Under the pieces are notes generated by a model. It worked only from the letters and a program-made list of their open reading frames with translations, had not been told where the DNA came from and did not search any database. From Protonemura montana (lineage: Eukaryota; Arthropoda; Insecta; Plecoptera; Nemouridae), in contig OX387604.1 in assembly GCA_947568835.1 (NCBI GenBank), positions 25,139,076 to 25,203,075 on the forward strand: a DNA stretch of 64,000 bases, in the 5' to 3' direction. Of this stretch, positions 1 through 14,042 are shown in pieces (within the stretch, counting starts at the first letter, position 1; every line of letters begins with the position of its first letter). The position numbers and the translations under genes are program-made.

Positions 1-3000
1 CTCGTGGCGGCTTCCTTCCCTACGGATACTTTTTACATATTTTCTTCTTGCAAAGAAAAAGATGAATACGATACGTTTGACTTTGAGAAATCTTCAATAT
101 TTTCCTAACTGACCTCAATCCTCGATATCCTGCATATGTTTTTCTGCCCTCGACTTTGCTTGACGATTTCTCCCAAGTGCTACGAAAATGGTAAAATTGT
201 TCAACCACATAAATCCTCTCACTGCGGGTTTTCATTCTCATATATAACATGTAGGAAAAAAGGTATGAATTGTATGAAAACATTCGCTGACGAAAAGAAA
301 AATACAATTATATTTCCATGCGCTTGAAAATATTTATATGCAGAAAACATCTCCGCTGATTCGCGCGTGTAGGATGTTTATTCATTTATTGTAATCAAAA
401 GTATAATGACGAGGCCCGAATGTGTGTTCTGCTTTTGGTTTACCCAAGATTTTTTTGTATTATTATTTTTTTTTAAAACACAGTCTGAATCTAGAATACT
501 ACTCAAAATGAGGAGATTCGATAGCATTCTCTTATTGCATGCCATTCGATCTCATCGCTGCAAAGAGAATCAAAGTCAGACCTAGAAATCAATCTGCATC
601 CCAAGTCGATGGATCCATTATGTTTCCATAAAGGATCCATCGATCCATAATGTTTCCATCGATGGATCCATTGTACCGAATTGTACCGAAATATAATTGA
701 CGTTGCAATTATTTCTAATGCAGCAGATTGGATTCAGTTCCAGCTAACGCATCAGGATGCATCATGCTTACACGTGCATCAAATATCAATATATATATAT
801 ATATATATATATACCATTATTCAATTAACAATAGCGAGTTACTTAGTAAATCAATTATATCGGATCAAAACAATAGATAATAATGTGAATTGTGGGGATC
901 ACACAGACTAACAAATAAAATGACATTAGGTTAAAACCGACGTCAGTTTCGACCCTTGTATACGTGGTAAAAGATGTAGTAGACAATATTTTAATACATT
1001 TAATAATTATACACTTTGGCTTGTCTTTATATTTACACACCTCTCAATAATTGAACACGAAATATGTATCCTTGAAACTAGAACATTTTTTTAGACAGAA
1101 AAAAAAATATTTTCTGAGTACATTAACACAGACTCGATTTTAGTTGGAACTGAAGTTTATACTTAAGCACTGAAAATGTCCAATAATGAGAACAGCTGTA
1201 AAGACAGCAAGGGGTTTGTAGCCTACATTCCTTTCCTCTCTACTCCATGTTCGAGGCAGGCATAATACATAGTAGATTATTGATGGGGGAGGGAGATTGT
1301 TATGGATTGACATGAATTGACAGCTATTGAGTTATGCGACTCGGTAATCATATCTTTTTTGAGTCTAGATTGGGTTTGTAATGATATTCATGGTCGATCC
1401 TGAGAGAGCGTGCTATAAGATATTTCTGAAACTAATCAATACAATTCAGACTTGCTTCAGATTTTCCCTTTGAAGTGGCCAATTAACTGCGGAAACAAAT
1501 GACCATTGAAATGTTTTGGTTCAATCAGACGAAACACATTTTTAGATATCAAACTTACAACAAAAATGATGTTCACCATGTCAGGCTATAGGAATGCTCT
1601 AGATCTTGGGATTGAGTATTCTGCCCCTATACACTTCTGAGTGTATAACGTTGGCATTGTTATTGTTGAAAGCATTTTGTGAAAGCGCTCCTGTAAAAGC
1701 CACCGTAAAATCTCATTGCACTAACATTTTTATATGACCTGCCGATATTTCGTTGACATGTGATGTTTTATCGTTTGGTCGATCAGTACACGACTGCTAG
1801 CTGACTTCCTATATTTCTATGCAATGGTTACTTGGGGGCTCACACCCATTACCTGTGTAGACAACGTGACGGTACTATAGCTTGGCTTGTTAAATATGGT
1901 TACACATCGCACTAATGCGACACCAGATCATTGGTGGGAATGAGAATGGATCAATTCAAACAAGCTTGTTTTGTTTAAATCGTTGTCATCAGAATACATT
2001 TTCCACTAATAAACATAAATATGCTTTTTTTTTCGGAGACCAATTCAAACAATCTTAAATAGAAGGGCGATTTCAAAGAAGCTAAAATCGTCTCGGCTCG
2101 GTAAAGCAAATTAATGTGCACTTCAAGTAAGAAGTTAGTAATTATATTGTTCATATCAACCAGTGTGGTCATTTTGTAATTAGTCTAGCACACTTTCGTC
2201 TGGTGGAAATCGGGCATTGGACCCTCGCCCTCAGACCTTCAGAACACCCATTATGGCTCAAAAAGGGCTACGGGACTGCGACGGTTTCGCCAGCCAAAAT
2301 CACCAGCAGCACTATCAGTGATTTGCGAGCTGCATTATTCTATGACTGCCCTTGGCAAACGCACAAAATAATACCAGCAAACTGGCGCCCCTCCCTTCCC
2401 CCTTTCCCCTACCCACCCACCCTGCCGCCGTCATGGCCTTTTTCTCTCTCATCCGGGGGAAAAAAAATCCACCGATTTTTTATTTATAGCCAGCAATTTG
2501 CATTGAACTCTATAGGAAATCTGAAAAGCCTCGGGAGTTTTATTAATTATTAGTTGACTAAATTATAATAGCCAACTGTTCGGATGGATATGTGTTTCGT
2601 CCAATTAAAGACTTTTGTTTTTTAGAAGCGGGTACTGACCCCCTCAAAGTTTTAATTACTCACAAACACGAGAATTTCCCTCCGATTTCTGCCGGACAAA
2701 TAATACAAATGGTTTAATTATTTCCAGGCTTTGTCATACTTTTCTCATTTCAACATATTTTTCCTCTTATCCTTATTACACGAGTTTTCACGTACTTCGT
2801 ATGCTGTTGACTCCCCTCCCCCTGTACTGTATTGACGTAAACTTAAAATGCTATAAGCAACAAAGAGATTTGTGAATGAAGTGAGTGAAACATTAATGAA
2901 AGTTATAGGTTATGAGGGATCTCCACCCCTACGCGAAACGAGGTCCACGCAGATGAAACCCTAAAAATGATTCCAGCCTAGAAAAAAAATACGTTGAATA

Positions 3001-4180
3001 AAAGAGAAGTGTGCCTTTGGTTGCTTTGCGCCTTTTACTCATTTTGATATTTTGAAAACCTAGGCGGCGTAAATTTTAAAAAAGTGTCAAAATGTAGTTA
3101 AACGGAGTCTTTATGTTACTACACTTACATTAACACTATATTTTGAATGAGATAAAAAAAAAGAGTAGCAAACATTTTCATGGAATTTCCCTATACTCGT
3201 TATTTTTAACAGGGTTTTGCTACATAACGCCCTTAAGGCTTGGATAGTTTTTCATTTGAAGACAGATATGTGAGTCAGGTGTATTACACATGTGGCATAT
3301 CGTATGATCAAGTAGGCCTATAAAGTAGTCTTATCAGTAGTTCCATTACCCTGTGAAATGAGGATATACAATGTTCACGAAATATGACCGCCACAGCCCA
3401 CTGATATAAAATATTCAGTTTTACAGATAAAAAAAAATATTGATTACACTCCTGTAAAAATTTGGATCAAAGGGTGTTTCTTGACATTGGAAATTCTGGA
3501 CCATAACTTGACCATTGTGACCGTTTCTCCCGCCTGATCCTTTCATTCTGTACATTCTGCCGGCTTTGCGCTTTGCGCTAGAATATACCACGCACAATCC
3601 ATATGCGATTAAACAACACTGTGGCTTTTATTTAAGGGTTCAATCTAAACTGTGGGAAGCGATAGTAAATTTACATGAATGATTGAAATATTTTACAGCA
3701 CAATTATTCAAATTGAAACTCACCCACCCGACCGTTGAAACAGTTTTGTACGAATTTGATTGACTCCGTAAAATTCTTGTTTCGCTTAATTATCCGCACT
3801 GATGTGCTTTAATTTAAATTAGAAAATTCAAAGTAGACTTTTTATAATACCGAGTCAAATAAGTTCATGAAAGAAAATTATTTTTAAAAATTTTCTTTTG
3901 AATACGGACGTGAAACGTATCAATTCCAGTATCAAAGCCGGAACATAACCATCCGTTAATCTAGGTTTATGCTACCTCAATGCATTCTTAATGAAACAAT
4001 ATCCGTAATGCCGATTTTCATTATTAATACCTACCAGTGAGCCCAAGCACACAGTCCGTGTATTAGTTTTTGTGTCATGTTGGGAAACATTCGAATCGGA
4101 GTTTGCATTATGAACGAGCATGGTCGCATTAAAATGAGATTTGAAAATAAGGCTCGACCAACGTTGAGCCTGGAATAGAC
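1..4180. other. AT-rich DNA without a recognisable gene
   Basis: No reading frame here shows a recognisable domain or a chain of phase-compatible exons. Visible simple sequence: an (AT)n run at about 789-813. A cluster of palindromic words built on GGATCC and ATCGAT lies at about 606-674. The longest frame (about 2,203-2,553) is compositionally random. It may be intergenic or a long intron. Confidence 0.6.
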
Positions 4181-4401
4181 GGTCAAATGCAATAGCAGCT
4201 TCCAGAACGTCGAGCGTTGAGCGTCGACCGACGGACGCTGCACGAATGTCTAAGAGGCGTCGCATGCACCTAACGTCGACGCCAACGTTGCGGCCAACGT
4301 CACCAACGTCACCAACGTCGTCATTGAAACGTTCGCGCCGTTGGTATGACAAGGATGAGCGACATTGTCTAGTAAGAGATCGACGAGCAACCCGTACATG
4401 C

Positions 4402-4525
4402 GATTGGTCGAAAACAGCCCAATCTTGTCACGTGACTTATATGGAGTATTGATTTGGGCGTGGTTCTGTCTCTCTTTTCACCGTGTACTTGCGTATATAA
4501 GCTAGAAGAGAGGTCTTGTTGCTCT
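4402..4525 (+). promoter_or_regulatory. Candidate CpG-rich promoter
   Basis: An inverted CCAAT box lies at 4,402-4,406 and a direct one at 4,419-4,423. The 10-bp palindrome GTCACGTGAC (E-box) is at 4,427-4,436, and TATATAA at 4,494-4,500. The start site would fall near 4,525. The flanks (about 4,180-4,700) are much richer in CpG than the rest of the left arm. No coding exon follows: the first downstream ATG (about 4,771) opens only a 23-codon frame. A noncoding first exon is therefore possible. Confidence 0.35.
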
Positions 4526-4616
4526 CTCGAGCTGGACTAGCGTATACCCGTTCCCTCGTGATTGTACGCATCCAGCTTGTGCCGACGCCGACGCCACGCT
4601 ACGCACTACGTAATCA

Positions 4617-4678
4617 GGCGTCGGCGGCAGCGGCGTCGGCGGAAGCGGCGTCGGCGGAAGCGGCGTCGGCGGCAGCGG
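4617..4678. repeat. 15-bp GC-rich minisatellite, four units
   Basis: Four tandem copies of GGCGTCGGCGGMAGC. A complementary run (GCCGACGCCGACGCC) sits just upstream at 4,581-4,595, so a transcript could fold into a strong hairpin. It lies about 90 bp downstream of the start site predicted for the CpG-rich promoter candidate. Confidence 0.85.
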
Positions 4679-4700
4679 CCGGTTAACTCACTACGCTCAG

Positions 4701-7700
4701 CCCATTTCACCCATTGTCATCTACAAACTGTTGTTAACAAAACCTACTCAACACGTCCATTGTACCGCAGTATGAACATACGTACGAATGCACCACCTAG
4801 TCGCATAGCGTTGTATCAAACCAGCCATATTTTCTTTCCATAGAGAAATTCGCAATGACAAAAGGACCCATTGTTCTCTCAATCCAGTAATAAATATGTT
4901 TAAATGCAAATGTTTTCTATGGTTAATATCGACACAGTCATATGCTTTTACCTGTTGCTCCTGAATTCAAATCACCGCGAACAAATATTTATTAATACTA
5001 AATATGTATTAAGTGAATTGAAATGAGAACAGTCACGAGCTGGAGAATAGGGTGCTGGTCTCTTTCTCTGCGGACTAACTGTTGCTATCCTGGGCCTCTA
5101 AAATCCAGGATGCCACGAGGGCTGTTTAAAATTGCATTCAAATCACTTTAAATCACGGAATTCAGGAACACTTGAAAAGATAGTGCAACTTGCGACTGGT
5201 TCTTGTGATTTATGCAATCTTTCCACGTAAATGCTCTTCCTGATTTCATTACCTCTACCCCCCCCCCCCCCCCCCCCCCCCCTCCTCATCGCCCCTCCCG
5301 CGCCTATCCCAGTCCCATTAACCCCAAGCCCTCAGTCACCCAGTCTTGATCAAGATGCTACCCCGGCTCCTGTATCCTTCTTGGATAAACGATTACTTGA
5401 ATCATATTACAGAACTATTACTTATAGCCAATATTAATGCTCTTAAATGTATCACTCACTATTGTTCTTTCATTTTTCTTCGTAGTTCAAATCCAAATAA
5501 GACGAGTTTTCTTAATGTTTAAGGTACCGAGACATATCTTTAATCCAAAGCCAGGTCCACAGTCTAGTTAGTAAAGTAATTTACGTCATTACTTGTAAAA
5601 TGCCCGTGAGCAAAATGTGGAAAACTCTAAAAACTCTAAAATCTCTAAAATCAATGTTGATATGTTTTTAAGTGCATGCTTGAGTGCAGGCTTTTAAAAA
5701 TGGAACACTTCCAGGAAAAATGTAAAGATTTTCTTTTAATAAAACAACAGTCGAAAAATCTCCAATATAATCTTGAGTGGTGTTTACGAAATGCTATGCC
5801 CAGACCCTTGTACTTTTGATTCCAAGATCACGAGTTCTTCGGATCTGGATCTGAATCTGAATCTGAGTCCAGGAGAGCATTTATCAGGAGAGCTGTGCCC
5901 TGATAGCTTTTCCATCACGCACAACGCACCCTGCCGGCTTCGAGACATTCAGTTACAATTCCCAGTGTTTTAAGCCGAACCCTCTCTTCCCCCCCTCACA
6001 TTGAAACACTACATTTTCTTCTCTAGTTGATGTTTAGGAGATGAGATACAGTGGAGATGATGCACAGCAAATTTGTTTTCCGGTCGTTCAAGCGAATATA
6101 TGCTCATTTTAGCACATGTTTAAAAGCACGGAAATACGAGAAAGATCTGCCCTCGACAAGGACATAATGTCACAAATTTTGAGAAGCCTCACAGGCCGTG
6201 CTTGTTTTGTACTACATAAACATTTATTATTACTACTGTTTATACTACTACATACTTGGGATTTATTAAATTCCAAGAATCGTTTCGCTTTCACGCGATC
6301 GTGATAACCGATTACTCTAATGAGCGTACCTGTGAATAATATCCCGGTGGCTGCAAGCATTACAAGTGGTTTTTTAATTAATTTCATTTTCATTTTCATC
6401 CCTCTGTCGCAAGGCTGACTGTTTGATGACAACCCACAATGCAGAAGCACTATACGATTATAATCAAGTGAATGCTTTCATATTATGCTCTTAACCGACG
6501 TTGCATATCCAACATCAATCAATAATAAAAGTGCGATAAAAACAAATATCTATTTATCTAGCTCGTTGCCAAGTGAATGTAGTGGACATTTTGCGCATTT
6601 AGAAGCGGCTGCTTTGGCGCGCTAATAAAATCAACCCAAGCGCTCGTTTCAAACATTACGAGGCACACAATACACATTTCCAGCAGGTATAACTCCCAGC
6701 CCTGAAGTAATGTTCAAATAAGGTTCAGAACGGGGATGCAATATGTTTTATAATTGATGATATTAATGCTCGAGAAGCTATTTGATTTATTGCTAGGCGG
6801 TTATCGCTCTCTCCTGCTGATACAATTTCAATTGGTTTTTACTTAGCCTATGTAACCGCGTGTAGTCGGATGCCAATGCTATTTGTTTCTAACCAGTTTC
6901 AGCAATATATTAGTTAGTGACCGTGAAATCTAGGGGACTAACCTATGGAAAACTAGCTAACGTCACCCAAAAATCAAGAAGTATAACACACAATCCATGA
7001 CAGTCTATGAGGTTTCTTACGTGTGCTCTTAGGGAGCTTATTTTATGTCAACCTATTCTCACGTGGCGTTAGCCACATCTAACGGAATGTCTTCGCGGGG
7101 CACACCGCAGCACACAGTCCTCATGTCAAACAATATATGCCCTATCCACATATTCTCTCGACGTTACAATAACGCGAGTGGCAAATTTTAAATAATTTAT
7201 AAAGCCACCTTACCTGAGGGACTTGATGATGTATCCATATTAAATGATTATGATCCCCTTTTCAAGTGGTGTCAGCGAGATGGCGGGTTCAGCCGACGCC
7301 GGTGATACCATGACAACACAAGAATAGATGGACACTGGACAGATGACGGTCCAGCCAATGAATCTAGCAGTCGGCTGCCGTGACTGCTCTGGTAATACAC
7401 TACCGCGGGTGTAGGCACATGCTTCCCAGCCTGACGTCCCGACCTCCTCACTCGTCGCTGGTACCGACAAAACTGAAGTGACAGTCACATCGTCGCGACA
7501 CACCCACCACCATTCCACAACCCTTGGCACCGGCTCTTTACCCTTTCATCTAGCACCCGATCCCGCACCCCGCACCATCACCCCCGTAATCTGTCTGTCT
7601 CTCTCACGCTCCTGTACTGCTATATACAATCCTCTGAACCGCAGGCGCCCCTGGTTGGTAGCCAGCGCTTGCGTGGTACGACCGACATCGCCGATTCATA

Positions 7701-8150
7701 ATGTAATCAAGCGCGAAGGGACGAAATATCTACATCAGAGATGCTGCGAAAAAAACATTAACTGGAGGCGACTGACACAGGATGGTCAATACTATTTCAT
7801 GTTTCTGGGCTTATTATTGTGATCTTGCAATTGATTATAAAGCAGCTACTTTATATTCGCCTAATTGGTTGTTCTTGTGGGTGGGAATTGAAGTGCTTGG
7901 CTTTGCGATCATGCCAATTCGATGATGGAGAAATGATTCGGAAGCGAATCATTTTCATAGATTAATCGTTACAGTCCTTAAAGAAAGCAAGTTTTCATTT
8001 GCTACAGCTTATTTAAGTATCTCAGTATGAAAGAAGCATCCTCTATTTGAATAAATATGGTTAGTTATTACCAAAAACTGACCCAGTATTTATTGAACGC
8101 TAGAAATAGTTGAGCATAAATGTTGTTATTTTGACATCGGCGTTATTTAA
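4701..8150. other. No gene recognised
   Basis: AT-rich sequence with scattered short frames and no domain. It contains a run of 25 C at 5,258-5,282 and a short CTCTAAAA repeat near 5,625-5,655. The segment about 7,400-7,700 is more GC-rich, but both strands carry only short frames. Confidence 0.55.
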
Positions 8151-8154
8151 TCTA

Positions 8155-8960
8155 TATTCTAATGTTCTATATTTCTATAAACCTCGTCTTCACAGCACAA
8201 GGATAAAGTTGATGGGATCTTTGATCGTCAAAAACTGGACGCTGGACAAGGGCACCTGCCGAGGTAATCAGCACTATGAGATTTAAATGCCTGTAATTGT
8301 AATCTTGATACTAATTGCCGCATTTCAGATTCTATATTGCTGTAAACTATGCCTTCATAGAACAGGAATAAGGATATTAGCATCTTATATCAGAAGATAA
8401 CTGGACGCTGGACCAGGGCACCTGCTAAGTAAACTGCAGTTTGGGATTTAAACGGCTTTAATTGTCTTTTTTAAACCAATAACGCCGTTTAAATCCTACA
8501 ATACGGTAAACCTTGTCTTCATAGCACAGAAATAAGGATGATGGCTTCTTGGATCGTTTGAAAACTTGACGCTGGACCAGGGAATCTGCAAAGGAAACCT
8601 GCAGTTTGGGATTTGAAAGCCTGTGGTTGTAATTTTAAAACAAATTACGGGCATTCAAATTCTATATTGCGGTGAATCCAGTATTCAAAGATAGCGTCTT
8701 GAATCGAAAGGTAACTAGACGCTGGACAGCAAAATAAAGTTTATTTGCAGGCCAGGATAAAAAACAACATTCTTTTTTCTTGTGCAAAACCATGCCAAAA
8801 TTAGGCATAAGAAAAAAATTTTCAATGATCTTTACAAATTTGCTGTTTGATTCAATTTCTATATTGATAAATAAATATACGAATTTCAAACATTTGCACA
8901 CTGAATTGCAGTGATACCCATTTTATGAGCTTCAAAATAAAGTGATAGTTTCTTTTACAG
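8155..8960 (+). repeat. Left edge of the array (partial unit)
   Basis: Four monomers (landmarks near 8,248, 8,405, 8,567 and 8,720) followed by the AT-rich lead-in that precedes every longer exon-like block. The boundary with non-repetitive DNA is gradual near 8,155, where the first CTTCACAG occurs. Confidence 0.8.
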
Positions 8961-9065
8961 GACGATTGTGGTTGCTGGCAATGGAGAGTTTCCAGGATCA
9001 GCCCAACGATGAATAACACTTGAAAATCATCAGGGATGTCTTCCAAGATAATACAAGATAAGTGC
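8961..9065 (+). pseudogene. Degraded copy 1 of the RLW..ESFQDQ exon
   Basis: Follows TTCTTTTACAG. It reads RLWLLAMESFQDQPNDE, then TAA, then HLKIIRDVFQDNTR and a second TAA. It is homologous to the open exon at 35,487-35,617, and both stops are shared with the copy at 14,043. Confidence 0.7.
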
Positions 9066-9960
9066 AGTATGGAAGCTATTGATTGACTATTTATATCGAA
9101 ACAAAGCGACTTAACATCTAATTGCAGCGAATCTTGTCCTTACAGCTCACAAAAATAAGGAGAAAGTAATCTCTGACCGGAAGCAAACTGGACTCTGAAC
9201 CAGAGAATCTGCTATGGAAATCTGCAGTATAGGATTTGAAAGCCTGTTATTGTGATCTTGATGCCAAAAACAGGAATTTTAATTCTATATTGCGGTGAAT
9301 CCCGTCTTCAAAGAACAGGAACAAGGATGTTGGTATCATGGATCAGAAGAAAACTGGGCGCTAGTCCAGGTCACCTGCTAAGGAAATCTGCAGTTTGCGA
9401 TTTAAAGGATTCTGATTGTAATTTCGATACCAATCGAAGTTCTTTAAATTTCACATTGCGGTTTACCTCGTCTTCACAGCAGCATGAATAACGAAGATGG
9501 TATCTCGGATCGAAAGAAAACTGGAAGCTGGACCAGGGAATCTGCTAAGGAAATCTGCAGTTTGAGATTTTAACGACTTTGATTGTTATTTTTATTCCAA
9601 ATAAGCAGTTTATTTCCCAGATTGCGGTAAACCTTGACTTCACAGCACAGGAACAAAGATGATGGCACCATGGATCGTAAGAAAACTGGACGCTGGGCCA
9701 GAGAAACAGCTTAGGAGAACTGCAGTTTGGGATTTGAAATCTTGTGGTTGTTATCTTGATACCAATGACGAGGATTCAAATTCTATGTTGCGGTGAATCC
9801 TGTATTCAAAGATGGCGTTTCGCTTCATAAGAAAACTGGGTGCTGGACACGGGAATCTGCTAAGGAAACCTGCATTTTAGTGTTAAATACCAGTGTTTGC
9901 TATTTTTACTCTAATCAAGGATTTCACATTCTAGTTTGCTGTTAATCTCGTCTTCACAGC

Positions 9961-10559
9961 CTAAGAAAAAAACTGTCGGCCCCTACACGCTTTTCTGAAG
10001 CAGGAACGCAGAGACCGACGCCTGATAGCCTTTTATTAACCTGTACGACCATTGCTCTCTCATGTGAACATTCTAACGGAAATGCTCCTCCCAGAGCTAG
10101 AAATTACTGCATCTACTTCAATTCCAACTCCCACGTACACTTAGTTGATAGAAATGTCGCAGAATAGCAACTTCACTTCAAATGCGGATGCAACCTGCTC
10201 TTCTCAAACTGCATGTCACGGCAGAGTTTTTGATCGTCACAATCTTACTTTCGTGTCGGTCATTTTACTGCCTCTCTCTCTCTTCTCGATTCCAACTTGG
10301 AATGTCAAACTAACTAACTACCAAGCATGACAGCATTATACCAGCTGAAAAGCTGAACAATGGATTCTACCTCTCCGACATAGTTGATCCTTGCATGAAT
10401 CCTTGCATGTTCGCACATCAGAGATTCCTGTTGCTTGCAACGGGCTGCACAATCTTTGATAGTGTAAGGCAGAGGCGATGTAGTGTGAGACGATCGCCAT
10501 GCTGCCGTGGCGGGATGGGGGCCACGGCAAAAAAAAAAAATAAAATAAAAAAAAAATAG
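9961..10559 (+). mobile_element. Retroposon-like insert, copy 1
   Basis: A ~590-bp block interrupts a monomer: TTCACAG plus CCTAAGAAAA on the left, TTTGGAAGTAAACAGGACACTGG (monomer sequence) on the right. It ends in a hairpin (TGCCGTGGC 10,503-10,511 with GCCACGGCA 10,521-10,529) and then an A-rich tail with AATAAA. In the frame beginning CTAAGAAAA it is open for about 67 codons. Not matched to a known family; a processed terminal exon with its 3' UTR is an alternative. Confidence 0.55.
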
Positions 10560-13500
10560 TTTGGAAGTAAACAGGACACTGGCCCAAAGCGAGTTTCTGG
10601 TATCAGCATGACATCGAAAAACTATGCCATGAGCAGCGTAGGTTCTATTCTATAGCAAAATCGCATTGCAATTTTGTGCTTGAAAAGGGATATTATTCAT
10701 TATTCATACAATAACGATAACATGAAATGTCTTATTGCGATTACGTTAATCATACGTTAATCGTTAATCAACAGGACGTTGGACAAGGGCACCTGCCAAG
10801 GTAATAAGCAGTATGGGATAAGAATGCCTGTAATTATAATCTTCATACTAATTGCAGCATTTTAAATTCTATATTGCTGTAAACTACGCCTTCAAAGACT
10901 AGGAATAAGAATGTTGGCATCTTGGATAAGAAGATAACCTTGACGCTGGACCAGGAATTCTGTCAAGGAAACTGCAGTTAGGGGTTTGAACGGATTTGGT
11001 TGTAATTTTTGTACCAACGAAGCCGCCCAAACTCTTGATTGCGGTAAACCTTGTCTTCACATCAACAGGACGTTGGACAAGGGCACCTGCCAAGGTAATA
11101 AGCAGTATGGGATTAGAATGCCTGTAATTGTAATCTTCATAATAATTGCAGCATTTTAAATTCTATATTGCTGTAAACTACGCCTTCAAAGACTAGGAAT
11201 AAGAATGTTGGCATCTTGGATTAGAAAATAACCTTGACGCTGGACCAGGGAATCTGTCAAGGAAACTGCAGTTAGGAGTTTGAACGGATTTTATTGTCAT
11301 TTTTATACCAACAAAATCGCCCAAACTCTCAATTGCGGTAAACCTTGTCTTCACAGCACTTAAATAAGAATACTGGCACCTTGGATTAATAGAAAACTGG
11401 GCGCTACTCCAGGGCATCTGCTAAGGAAATCTGCAGTTTGCGATTTGATGGATTTTGTTTGTAATCTCAATATCAATCAAAGTTCTTGGAATTTTACATT
11501 GCGGTTTGCCTCGTCTACAGAACAGCATGAATAACGAAGATGGTATCTCAGATCGAAAGAAAACTGTATGCTGGACCAGGGAATCTGCTAAGGAAACTGC
11601 AGCTTGGGGTTTGAACGGCATAGATTTGAATCTTAAAACTTCTTGCAGCATTTCAGGTCATCGATGCTATCTGACAAGATGAAACAAGATCATTGCAGTT
11701 TGATTTTTGGAGGGTATAAATTGTAATATTAACACTTATTTGTATCAACCAAACATCGAATTGTGGTGAATCTCGTCTTGACAGCCCAGAAATAAGAATT
11801 TTGGCATTTTGGATCAGAAGATAACTGAACACTGGACCAGAGAATCTGCTAAGGAAACTGCAGTTAGGAGTTTGAACGGCTTTGATGGTCATTTGTATAC
11901 CAACAACGCTGCCCAAACTCTCAATTGCGGTAAACCTTGTCTTCACAGCACAGAAATAAGGAAAATAGAAACTTAGATTAAAAGAAAACTAGACGATGGA
12001 CAATTAAATCTGATAAGTTACCCTGCAGTTTGGGATTTAAACGCCTGTGCTTGTGATCTTCATACCAATGACGGAAAATAAAATTCTATATTGCGATGAA
12101 TCCCTTTTTTATAGCACAGAAATATAGGTAATAGCTTCTGAATTTGTAAGAAAACAGGACGCTGGACAAAGGCACCTACTAAGGTGATCGGCAATATGGG
12201 ATTTGAATGCCTCTTATTTTAATCTTGATCCTAATTGCGGCATTGCAGTTTCAATATGGTTGTAAACTACGCCTTCATAGAACAGGAATAGGATATTGGC
12301 ATCTTGGATTTGAAGATAACCTTGACGCTGGACCAGGGAATCTGTCAAGGAAACTGCAGTTAGGGGTTTGAACGGTTTTGATTGTCATTTTTATACCAAC
12401 AAAATCGCCCAAACTCTCGATTGCGGTAAACCTTGTCTTCACAGCACTAAAATCAGGAAACTGGCACCTTGGATTAAAAGAAAACTGGGCGCTTCTCCAG
12501 GGCACCTGCTAAGGAAACTGCAGTTTGCGATTTGAAGGACTTTGATTGTTATCTTAATATCAAACAAAGTTCTTGGAATTTCACTTTGCCCTTTGCCTCG
12601 TCTACAGAACAACATGAATAACAAAGATGGTATCTCATATCGAACGAAAACTGTATGCTGGACCAGGAAATCTGCTAAGGAAACTGCAGTTAGGGGTTTG
12701 AACGGATTTAATTGTCATTTTTTATAACAAACGACCCGTCCGAATTCTCGATTGTGGTAAACCTTGTCTTCACAGCACATGAATTAGGATGATGGCACCA
12801 TGGATCGTACGAAAACTGGGCACTCGTCCAGGTCACCTGCTAAGGAAATCTGCAGTTTGCGATTTAAAGTACTTTAATTGTAATCTCGATATCAATTGAA
12901 GTTCTTTAAATTCTGCATTGCGGTTTGCCTTGTCTACACAACAGCATAAATAACGAAAATGGCATCTCGGATCGAAAGAAAACTGGATGCTGGACCAGGG
13001 CATCTGCTAAGGAAAACTGCATTTTGCGATTTGATGGCTGTTATTGTAATGTTTATACTAATAACAGCATTTCAGATTCAATATTGCTGTGAATAACACC
13101 CTAATTGCACAGGAGTAAGGATGATGGCTTTTGGGATCAACAGAAAACAAGACGCTGGACTAGGAAATCTGTCAAGGAAACTGCAGTTAGGGGTTTGAAC
13201 GGATTTGATTGTCATTTTTGTACCAACAAAATCGCCCAAACTCTCGATTGCGGTAAACCTTGTCTTCACAGCACTTAAATAAGGATACTGGCACCTTGGA
13301 TTAATAGAATACTGGGCGCTACTCCAGTGCACCTGCTAAGGAAATCTGCAGTTTGCGATTTGAAGGACTTTGATTGTAATCTCAATATCAAACAAAGTTC
13401 TTGGAAATTTCACATTGCGCTTTGCCTCGTCAACAGAACAGCATGAATCAGGTAGATGGCATCTCGGATCGAAAGAAAACTGGATGCTAGACCAGGGAAT

Positions 13501-14042
13501 CTGCATAGGATCACTGCAGTTTGCGATTTGAATGACTGCTATTGTAATGTTGATACTTATAACAGCATTTCAGATTCAATATTGCTGTTAATTACACCTT
13601 CATAGCACAGGAGTAAGGATGATGGCATCTTGAATCAATAAAAAACTTGACGCTGGACCAGAGAATCTGTTAAGAAAACCTGCAGTTTAGGATTTGAAAG
13701 CCTGTGGTTGTTATCTTTATGCCAATGACAGGAATTCAAATTCTATATTGCGGGGAATCCCGTATTAAAAGATGGCGTCTTGGATCGGAAGGCAATTTGA
13801 CGCTGGACATCATTATAAAGTTTATTTTCAGGCCTGAATAAAATAATCCTGTATTTTCTTGTGCAAAATCTTGCAAAAATTAAGTACTAGGAAAAAAAAT
13901 GTTTCTTAATTTTTTTCAAACCTGCTGTTTGATGAAATTTCAATACTGATTTATTAAAATACCAATTTCGTACATTTGTACACTACATTTCTGTGATTCA
14001 CATTTTTAGAGCTACAAAATAAAGTGATAGTTTCTTTTACAG

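Larger units (their letters stand above)
8961..14042 (+). repeat. Higher-order unit 1 (~5.08 kb)
   Basis: Runs from its exon-like block to the next one. It carries one ~600-bp insert (9,961-10,559). Its first ~950 bp and its insert are almost identical to the matching parts of unit 2. It contains a local ~295-bp direct duplication starting at 10,771. Confidence 0.85.

Noticed and set aside
2203..2553. 116-codon plus-strand frame
   Set aside because: Low-complexity Pro/Ser-rich tail, no homology that I recognise, no promoter or splice sites.
3972..4452. Overlapping frames of 126 and 68 codons in the CpG-rich patch
   Set aside because: Arise from ACGT/GTCG repeats on both strands; no domain and no splice context.
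10503..10529. Histone-type 3' stem-loop
   Set aside because: Stem and loop do not match the histone consensus and the loop is 9 nt and G-rich.
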